Shown: one piece after another, positions 54,931 through 64,000 of the stretch | Position numbering within the stretch: position 1 is the first letter of the stretch | How the letters are laid out: the number at the start of each line of letters is the position of its first letter | Source of the DNA: Rhodobacteraceae bacterium HIMB11 | GTDB lineage: Bacteria; Pseudomonadota; Alphaproteobacteria; Rhodobacterales; Rhodobacteraceae | Direction of reading: 5' to 3' | DNA: 64,000 bases | NCBI GenBank assembly: GCA_000472185.1 | Contig: AVDB01000001.1 | Location: 62,001 to 126,000 of the forward strand | The notes under the pieces: generated by a model | What the model was told of the DNA's origin: nothing | Database searches by the model: none | What the model saw: only the letters and a program-made list of their open reading frames with translations | Made by a program: the position numbers and the translations under genes

Positions 54931-54959
54931 GTGACATTCGCCCCCAGAAATCGTATAAT
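54931..54959 (+). promoter_or_regulatory. gyrB promoter
   Basis: GTGACA (54931-54936), a 17-nt spacer and TATAAT (54954-54959): five of six and six of six matches to the sigma70 consensus. Transcription would begin near 54966, about 20 nt before the gyrB ATG. Confidence 0.75.
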
Positions 54960-54986
54960 TTCGCAAAAGAATAAAAGGTGGCATGA

Positions 54987-58440
<3,454 letters not shown>

Positions 58441-58441
<1 letters not shown>

Positions 58442-58914
58442 TATTCAGGCTCCTCAATCAGATGATTTTCCCAATCATCTTCATCCACTTCAAACTCTGG
58501 AACGGTCATACCCTGAACAGAAACCCCTGCATCATGCACAGACTGTGGTGTTCCCGAAACCAAGGGGTGCCAATCATACAGCGGCAAACCATCCCATAGT
58601 AATTTATAGGCACAAGTTTTCGGCAACCAATAGGCATTTTGTTCAATCGTATCAGGATTTAGGACAATACATTCGGGAACGAATTGATGGCGTATGTCAT
58701 ATTGTCCGCACCGACAGGTTCGATCGTCCAATAACCGACAGGCGACACGTGTTAGATACACATCACCCGTATCTTCATCCTCAATCTTATTTAGGCAACA
58801 TTTGCCACACCCATCGCAGAGGGCTTCCCATTCAATGGGGTTCATGTCTTTTAGCGGTATTTTCTCCCAAAACTTTGGGGATAATCCACCGCGTTTTATG
58901 GGATCAGTACTCAT
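58441..58914 (-). CDS. UPF0260 (YcgN-type) cysteine-cluster protein
   Basis: A 157-residue protein with the conserved Cys arrangement CDGCGKCCLNKIEDEDTG, ACRLLDDRTCRCGQY and VPECIVL. It also has PKTCAYKLLWDGLPLYDWHP. The cysteines may bind an iron-sulfur or zinc centre; the function of this widespread family is unknown. It overlaps ribF by 4 bp and the aldolase by 1 bp. Confidence 0.92.
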
Positions 58915-59849
58915 AACGATTGAAGGATTTCACGCACTTGTGCACAATCCGCATCCATCTGGGTGATGAGCGCATCAAGTCCGTCAAATTTCAATTCAGG
59001 ACGCAGGAAATCAACCAAACCGACAGATAAGGTTGATCCATATAAATCGCCTGAGAAATCGAAAATAAACGTCTCTAAATTGGGCGTATTTTCACCAAAC
59101 ATTGGACGTACACCCAGGGATGCCGCCCCGTGATAGGATCCCACATGTGGACCATCCAGCACATCAACAATCACGGCATAAACACCCAATTTTGGCAAAT
59201 GCAGCCCATCCAGTGCCATATTCGCAGTTGGATAACCCAGTTCACGACCACGTTGTTCACCGCCGATCACCTCACCCTCGATGCGGTGCCAATGGCCCAA
59301 CTGAGCGGCCGCATCACGCGGGCGCCCATCTGACAATGCGTTTCGGATTGCGGTTGACGAAATTTGAATGCTGGCATCTTCGATCAGGGGGGCAATTGTT
59401 ACGTCAAACCCCATCTCTTGACCAAATTTCACCAAATCCATGGTTGTACCCGCGCGTCCTTTTCCGAAACAAAAATCAGCGCCAACAACCACGTTAACCA
59501 AACCTAAACCATCCACAATCACGTGCTGCGCAAATTCGCGCGGTGTTAATGCTGCAAGCGATGCATTGAAATTCAATTGGTACAAGCGTTCAATTCCCAA
59601 TTTCGCCAAGCGTGTTTCGCGGGCATGCGCATCCATCAAACGAAATGGGGCAGCATCGGGCGCAAAATAGCTGCGCGGATGGGGTTCAAATGTCAAAATA
59701 CCCAACGGTGCATCATGGCGTTTTGCACCATCGCGTGCCAAATCAATGACCGATTGATGGCCTAAATGCACACCATCAAAGTTGCCAATCGCAACACTGG
59801 CACCTTTATCATTTGGATCGACGAACTGATAATCGCGGACAACTCTCAT
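58911..59849 (-). CDS. ribF: Bifunctional riboflavin kinase / FMN adenylyltransferase
   Basis: A 312-residue enzyme making FMN and then FAD. The N-terminal nucleotidyltransferase domain has ASVAIGNFDGVHLGHQSVI and VVGADFCFGKGRAG with SSTAIRNALSDG. The C-terminal flavokinase domain has RGRELGYPTANM and GAASLGVRPMFG. The start at 59849 (MRVVRDYQF) is chosen by homology; the ribosome-binding site is weak. First gene of the ribF-UPF0260-aldolase group. Confidence 0.95.
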   Translation of the reverse strand: MRVVRDYQFVDPNDKGASVAIGNFDGVHLGHQSVIDLARDGAKRHDAPLGILTFEPHPRSYFAPDAAPFRLMDAHARETRLAKLGIERLYQLNFNASLAALTPREFAQHVIVDGLGLVNVVVGADFCFGKGRAGTTMDLVKFGQEMGFDVTIAPLIEDASIQISSTAIRNALSDGRPRDAAAQLGHWHRIEGEVIGGEQRGRELGYPTANMALDGLHLPKLGVYAVIVDVLDGPHVGSYHGAASLGVRPMFGENTPNLETFIFDFSGDLYGSTLSVGLVDFLRPELKFDGLDALITQMDADCAQVREILQSL

Positions 59850-59908
59850 ATGACTGAGGTAAACTGCGCCCGCCGCTGATGCAAGCGGCAACACTGCGTC
59901 ATGTGATG

Positions 59909-60352
59909 TTAGTCAAACTTACGGCTTGGCGCCATAACCATGGCTTCACCAACCAGCACCTTTTTGCCTTCAACTTCGCATTTGCATTCAAGCTTTACGC
60001 GTCGCTTATCAATAACGATGTCGGTGACTTTCACCTCTGCATAAACCAGATCACCGGGACGCACAGGGGCCAGAAACTTTAGGTTCTGGCTCATGTAAAT
60101 TGTGCCATGCCCAGGCAGTTGTTCACCGATCACAGCAGAAATCAGACCAGCCGTCAGCATACCGTGCGCAATGCGCCCTTCAAAGATTGTATGTTGTGCA
60201 TATGCATCGTCCAAATGTACTGGATTGCGATCGGTGGATACCTCGGCAAACATTTCAATGTCTTTGTCTGTCACAACCTTGCGGATGTAACGCGTCATTC
60301 CCATTTCGATATCTTCGATGCAAATTGTGCCGCGCGGTTGATTGTCCAACAT
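59909..60352 (-). CDS. MaoC-like (R)-hydratase/dehydratase
   Basis: A 147-residue hot-dog-fold protein with the hydratase 2 motif ending DRNPVHLDDAYA (catalytic Asp and His) and GRIAHGMLTAGLISAVIGEQLPG. Single-domain members hydrate enoyl-CoA for polyhydroxyalkanoate or fatty-acid metabolism. The substrate is not determined. A candidate AT-rich promoter lies upstream. Confidence 0.9.
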   Translation of the reverse strand: MLDNQPRGTICIEDIEMGMTRYIRKVVTDKDIEMFAEVSTDRNPVHLDDAYAQHTIFEGRIAHGMLTAGLISAVIGEQLPGHGTIYMSQNLKFLAPVRPGDLVYAEVKVTDIVIDKRRVKLECKCEVEGKKVLVGEAMVMAPSRKFD

Positions 60353-60394
60353 CTGATTTCCCTGTTCGATGCGTAATAATAATTACTTTATACA

Positions 60395-60423
60395 TATATA
60401 ATTGTAATTTTATTACTTTGCAA
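60395..60423 (-). promoter_or_regulatory. Candidate promoter of the MaoC gene
   Basis: On the minus strand TTGCAA (60423-60418), a 17-nt spacer and TATATA (60400-60395). The surrounding 60370-60420 DNA is exceptionally AT-rich. The consensus match is four of six at each box, so moderate support only. Confidence 0.4.
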
Positions 60424-60516
60424 CTGCAGAAAACAAGATGTTGCACACGCGAAACAAATCCTAGTGCATAGAGAATCCACTGAATTTATTGTGTATTACA
60501 ATTTATAAACAGTGAC

Positions 60517-61389
60517 TTAGCGCAAAAAGCCAATTGAATATGTCGGATCCAACTGTTTTTCCGAAACATACTGCGACAATTTTTCAGGATCAGGCTGTGT
60601 CACCGTCGCGGTTTCTTTGGCCGCTAATCCGCCCGTAATAAACAAACTATCGATTCCCTCGCCTAGTGCGCCTTGGATATCGGTTGTGATCCCATCGCCA
60701 ATCGCCAGAATACGATCATCTGGGATATTTGGGCGAATGGCCGACAATCGGCGGCGCGCCAAATCATAGATCGGCGCATGGGGTTTCCCAAAATAAAGCG
60801 AGGTACCACCCATTTCACTGTACGCCTGTGCCACCGCACCCGCGCACCATTCACGTTTGTCGCCACGGTCCACAATAATATCTGGGTTCGCACAAAGCAG
60901 TTTTAGCCCCTTTTGTTTGGCATAAAGCAGGGGCGCACGCACATCATCGGGTGTGCCATCGGCGGTTGGTAGGCCCGTGCAAACAATACCCTCGGCCTCT
61001 TCAATCGGGACATGCGAAATCTGAATCGGATCATCAATCAGTTTTAAAGGTTCGAAAAAGGGAAGTTCCGCGTTAGTACCAATGAAATAGATTTTCTGTC
61101 CAACAGCACCCAAGAACAACGCAGAACGCGCGCTGTCACCTGATGACGCGATACTGTCCCATGCATCGCATGCAACACCGAAATCGGCCAATTGCTGCTC
61201 CACTTGGGCACGGGGTCTGGGTGAATTCGTTACCAATACAACAATGCCACCGCCCGCGCGATATTCGATCAAGGCCTTATTCGCGGCATCAAAGGCACGC
61301 ACACCGTTATGCACGCACCCCCATAGATCCACGAACAAGGCATCATACTGCGCCGATATATCGGATAGGGCGTTGACGATCCGTGTCAT
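60517..61389 (-). CDS. HAD-superfamily IIA hydrolase
   Basis: A 290-residue HAD phosphatase related to the glycerol/phosphoglycolate and NagD-type group. Motif I is FVDLWGCVHNG, with Trp in the usual second-Asp position. Motif II is VVLVTNSPRPRAQ and motif IV is ILAIGDGITTDIQGA. GKPHAPIYDLA holds the motif III Lys. The substrate is unknown. It starts 11 bp after the pyrophosphatase gene and is probably co-transcribed. Confidence 0.88.
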   Translation of the reverse strand: MTRIVNALSDISAQYDALFVDLWGCVHNGVRAFDAANKALIEYRAGGGIVVLVTNSPRPRAQVEQQLADFGVACDAWDSIASSGDSARSALFLGAVGQKIYFIGTNAELPFFEPLKLIDDPIQISHVPIEEAEGIVCTGLPTADGTPDDVRAPLLYAKQKGLKLLCANPDIIVDRGDKREWCAGAVAQAYSEMGGTSLYFGKPHAPIYDLARRRLSAIRPNIPDDRILAIGDGITTDIQGALGEGIDSLFITGGLAAKETATVTQPDPEKLSQYVSEKQLDPTYSIGFLR

Positions 61390-61400
61390 GGTAATCCGCC

Positions 61401-62321
61401 TTACACGGCCAAAACAGGAATAATCTGCTTCTTACGGCTCATCACACCGGGTAGAACCACGGTGTCACCTGTGACGATCGCGCCAAATGATTTTTCGGCA
61501 ACTGATTTGACTAAATCGTTGGGCACCAGCAATGTCGCCTCTTCGTTTAGAATATCGACGACGAACAGCAAAACCTGATCCGCGCCATCTTCTGCCGCGA
61601 CGCCCACCATGCTGGCCATCAGGCTATCTTTGCGATCCAGAACGATTTTCGGCGCTGTGGTTTCCAAAACAGACACGCGGAACTGTTTTCCACCCACTTC
61701 ATATTCCTTGGAATCCATGCGCAACAATTCGGCATCGCTGAACGCCGATACATCTGATTTCGCCTCAAACAAATCAGCGACATAGGCAGCCATATCAATT
61801 CCCAGATCATCTGCCAATTTCTGGGCAACCGCACGATCATGATCAGTTGTTGTTGGGCTGCGGAATTCCAGTGTGTCAGACAAAATACAGGATAGGGCCG
61901 CGCCCTTGATCGCTTCGGGCATTTTTGCGGCATCATCCCCCATCAGATCGTACATAATTGTTGCTGTGCAGGCCAACGGACGGATCGTGATATCAATGGG
62001 ACCCTTCGTTTCCAAACCACCCACCAATTTATGGTGATCAATAATGGCCTGAATATCCGCATCATTGATACCATCGGGCAATTCAGCGGGGTTATTCGTA
62101 TCAACGATCACAACAGGTGCGCCAGCATCCACACCGTGAATGATTTCTGGCTTATCAAGGTTCCAACGCTTTAGAACGAATGCGGCCTCGGTATTGGGTT
62201 CACCCAATAGTTTTGGTGCGGCCGCAATGCCTTTTACCTCGTTCAAATACCATGACCAAACAATGGGAGAACCAGTTGAATCTGTGTCAGGGGATTTGTG
62301 GCCAAAAATCTGTAGTGTCAT
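61401..62321 (-). CDS. ppaC: Manganese-dependent inorganic pyrophosphatase
   Basis: A 306-residue DHH-family class C pyrophosphatase. Metal ligands are in IFGHKSPDTDSTGS and VIVDTNNPAEL, and the signature is IIDHHKLVGG. A C-terminal DHHA2 domain is present. The start at 62321 (MTLQIFGHK), with AGGA upstream, replaces a longer frame to 62345. It drives biosynthetic reactions by removing pyrophosphate. Confidence 0.95.
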   Translation of the reverse strand: MTLQIFGHKSPDTDSTGSPIVWSWYLNEVKGIAAAPKLLGEPNTEAAFVLKRWNLDKPEIIHGVDAGAPVVIVDTNNPAELPDGINDADIQAIIDHHKLVGGLETKGPIDITIRPLACTATIMYDLMGDDAAKMPEAIKGAALSCILSDTLEFRSPTTTDHDRAVAQKLADDLGIDMAAYVADLFEAKSDVSAFSDAELLRMDSKEYEVGGKQFRVSVLETTAPKIVLDRKDSLMASMVGVAAEDGADQVLLFVVDILNEEATLLVPNDLVKSVAEKSFGAIVTGDTVVLPGVMSRKKQIIPVLAV

Positions 62322-62385
62322 TGCAGTCGTCCTTTGCAAAATCATCTTTTGCGCGCCTTATACGCCGCGTTCGGACGATTGTCAC

Positions 62386-63144
62386 CTAGTCAGAGGCGCG
62401 CAGGAATACTGGTTTTTCGGGCGATGACATTTCAGGTTGATATGCATATCCACCCACCGTAAAATCATACAGCGCATCTACCGTTTTGATGCGATTTTCC
62501 ACAATAAAACGGGCCATCGATCCACGCGCACGTTTTGCATAAAAACTGACGATACGTGGGCCTTTTTCATGTTCCTCATAGAATTGCGGCGTGATGACGC
62601 GCAAGGATAGTTTTTTCAAATCAACTGCCCCAAAATATTCTTGGGATGCGCAGTTGACCAAAATCTCTGATCCCGCTGCCTCTGCGTCTTGGTTCAGCTC
62701 GGCTGCGATCCGATCACCCCAATATTCATAGAGTGAGGATTTGCGTCCTACTTTCAAACGACTGCCCATTTCCAAACGATACGGTTCAATTTCATCCAAG
62801 GGGCGCAACAAACCATAAAGACCCGACAAAATACGCAAATGATCCTGCGCCCAGCGCAACGCATCCTCATCAATCGTTGCGGCCTCAAATCCTTGATAGG
62901 TGTCGCCAGCGAATGCAAAAACCGCGGCTTTCTTTTCTTGTTCACCAAATTCAGAAAATCGCGTTTTGTTCAACTTGGCCAATGGTTCGGACAAATACAT
63001 CAAATCCCGCAATCCTTGGATTGTCAGACGTCCTGCGGCCTTCGCCAATTTTGTGGCGTCCTCGGGAAAACGCGGCTGCGTGACCGTCACATCCGTTAAG
63101 GGCGACATATCAAGTTTTTTGGCAGGCGAGACGACTACAAGCAT
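62386..63144 (-). CDS. yaaA: YaaA peroxide stress protein
   Basis: A 252-residue YaaA/DUF328 protein. It begins MLVVVSPAKKLDMSPLTD and contains FAGDTYQGFEA, LSGLYGLLRPLDEIEPYRLEMG, VNCASQEYFGAVD and FYAKRARGSMARFIV, all diagnostic. In E. coli it limits free iron and DNA damage during peroxide stress. Monocistronic here as far as visible. Confidence 0.95.
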   Translation of the reverse strand: MLVVVSPAKKLDMSPLTDVTVTQPRFPEDATKLAKAAGRLTIQGLRDLMYLSEPLAKLNKTRFSEFGEQEKKAAVFAFAGDTYQGFEAATIDEDALRWAQDHLRILSGLYGLLRPLDEIEPYRLEMGSRLKVGRKSSLYEYWGDRIAAELNQDAEAAGSEILVNCASQEYFGAVDLKKLSLRVITPQFYEEHEKGPRIVSFYAKRARGSMARFIVENRIKTVDALYDFTVGGYAYQPEMSSPEKPVFLRASD

Positions 63145-63230
63145 TTGAACATCCTTTCATATCCCTGATTTAGAGTGATGTAGGGCGCTATTCAACATAC
63201 TTTGCAAAAGCAGTGGATGGAGCCACATAT

Positions 63231-64000
63231 TCAATGCGCGGCAATGACAGCCAAGAACGCCGATCCGAACCGTTCCGCACGTCGATCGCCCAAGATACGG
63301 TTCATCGAAACAGCATCTCGCGGCTTTAGTTCAGCAATCTTTGCAAGGAGTGATGCGGAACAACTCATCGGTTTTTCCGTGCCGCATTCGCCCCGCATCA
63401 GATCCGCCTGCGCCTCAAGCAATTGGTCATAAACGGTGCCTTCATTACGGCCTGCGAACTTTTTTCGGCTCGGGTGCATTTCCTGAACCTCACCCGCAAT
63501 GACCTTAAGGAATGCCGCACCATAGGTATCCAGCTTTTTTGACCCTATTCCGCTGATTTTGGCCATTTCATCGAAATTCTTGGGACGTTTTTGGGCCATT
63601 TCGATCAGGGTTTTATCATTGAAAACGATATAGGCGGGAACATCCGCCTGTTCTGCCAAAAAACGCCGCTTGGCCTTTAGCGCAGACAAAAGCGGTGCAT
63701 CCTCGTCCGACACAAGTGTCTTTACATTTGGTCGTGATTTTTCAACCTTCAGCGTATCCATACGCAATGTGATGGATTGTTGATCCTTTAAAATCGATAG
63801 ACCCGCTTGGGTCATGCACAACGCCCCATGGCGGGTGGGATCAGGACGCGCCAGATCATGGCCCATCATCTGCCGAAAAATACCTTGCCAGTTCTGTTTG
63901 CTGATATCACGTCCCACGCCAAAGGTGGGCAAATCGGCATGGCCATGTTGACGCATTTTTTCGGTATCGACCCCGATCAAAATATCAATCAAATGGCCTG
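63231..64000 (-). CDS. recQ: ATP-dependent DNA helicase RecQ (C-terminal part only)
   Basis: The frame is open to the window edge, so the N-terminal helicase domains lie outside. The visible 256 codons include the RQC winged-helix region (GHLIDILIGVDTEK with KMRQHGHADLPTFGVG) and an HRDC domain (LSALKAKRRFLAEQADVPAY, KISGIGSKKLDTYGAAFL). A further ~80-residue C-terminal HRDC-like segment follows. RecQ unwinds recombination and fork intermediates. Confidence 0.92.
   Translation of the reverse strand, partial: GHLIDILIGVDTEKMRQHGHADLPTFGVGRDISKQNWQGIFRQMMGHDLARPDPTRHGALCMTQAGLSILKDQQSITLRMDTLKVEKSRPNVKTLVSDEDAPLLSALKAKRRFLAEQADVPAYIVFNDKTLIEMAQKRPKNFDEMAKISGIGSKKLDTYGAAFLKVIAGEVQEMHPSRKKFAGRNEGTVYDQLLEAQADLMRGECGTEKPMSCSASLLAKIAELKPRDAVSMNRILGDRRAERFGSAFLAVIAAH

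Overview
The window looks like a chromosomal segment of a marine Rhodobacterales (Roseobacter-type) alphaproteobacterium with moderate GC content. The main support is the gene order ubiB-ubiE / mutM-echA-rpsT-dnaA-dnaN-recF-gyrB, a serC-serA pair behind an alphaproteobacterial serC-leader-like RNA, plant/alphaproteobacterial-type glutamate-cysteine ligase, paired COG0687-type polyamine transporters, and clustering of GANTC (CcrM methylation) sites around rpsT-dnaA. Nearly all genes are housekeeping or metabolic. I saw no CRISPR array, tRNA or rRNA gene, insertion sequence or prophage.

Region by region. 1-15.6 kb is a polyamine region. A minus-strand operon potA-potD-potB-potC is followed by a histone-deacetylase-fold (acetylpolyamine-amidohydrolase-like) gene and xseB. 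Then come panC-panB (pantothenate synthesis). Next is a second polyamine block: a class III aminotransferase (spuC-like), a GntR/FCD repressor, potF-potG-potH-potI and a puuB-like FAD oxidase. In both blocks the binding-protein gene is followed by a near-perfect intrinsic terminator. A TTTGATCAAA-type palindrome recurs at two promoters of the second block and is a good candidate GntR operator. 15.6-22.7 kb holds msrB-msrA, serB diverging from serC-serA, and nagA-nagK. 22.8-27.6 kb holds a small membrane protein, a hydantoinase/oxoprolinase, queG, a GST and mtgA. 27.7-34 kb holds a candidate structured RNA with a tiny ORF, then gltD-gltB (glutamate synthase). 34.2-45.3 kb holds uppP, aroQ, a copper P-type ATPase, pgsA-moaD-moaE, an OmpA-like protein with a coiled-coil partner, ubiA diverging from rsmE, an uncharacterised membrane protein and gshA. 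45.3-57.4 kb holds a decayed motB-like gene, ubiE-ubiB, mutM, echA, rpsT, dnaA, dnaN, recF, a LysE exporter and gyrB. 57.4-64 kb is a mostly minus-strand run: threonine aldolase, a UPF0260 Cys-cluster protein, ribF, a MaoC dehydratase, a HAD phosphatase, a manganese-type pyrophosphatase, yaaA and the 3' part of recQ.

Points most worth following up: eight GANTC sites in about 470 bp of non-coding DNA flanking rpsT and upstream of dnaA, together with stacked mutually exclusive inverted repeats in the dnaA leader; a plus-strand three-hairpin RNA candidate with an 8-codon ORF and strong terminator at 27.7-27.9 kb; an element of three 11-bp units found immediately after the stop codons of both serB and gltD; and the parallel regulatory architecture of the two polyamine transport operons. 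All functional calls come from reading motifs and neighbourhoods; no database search was run.
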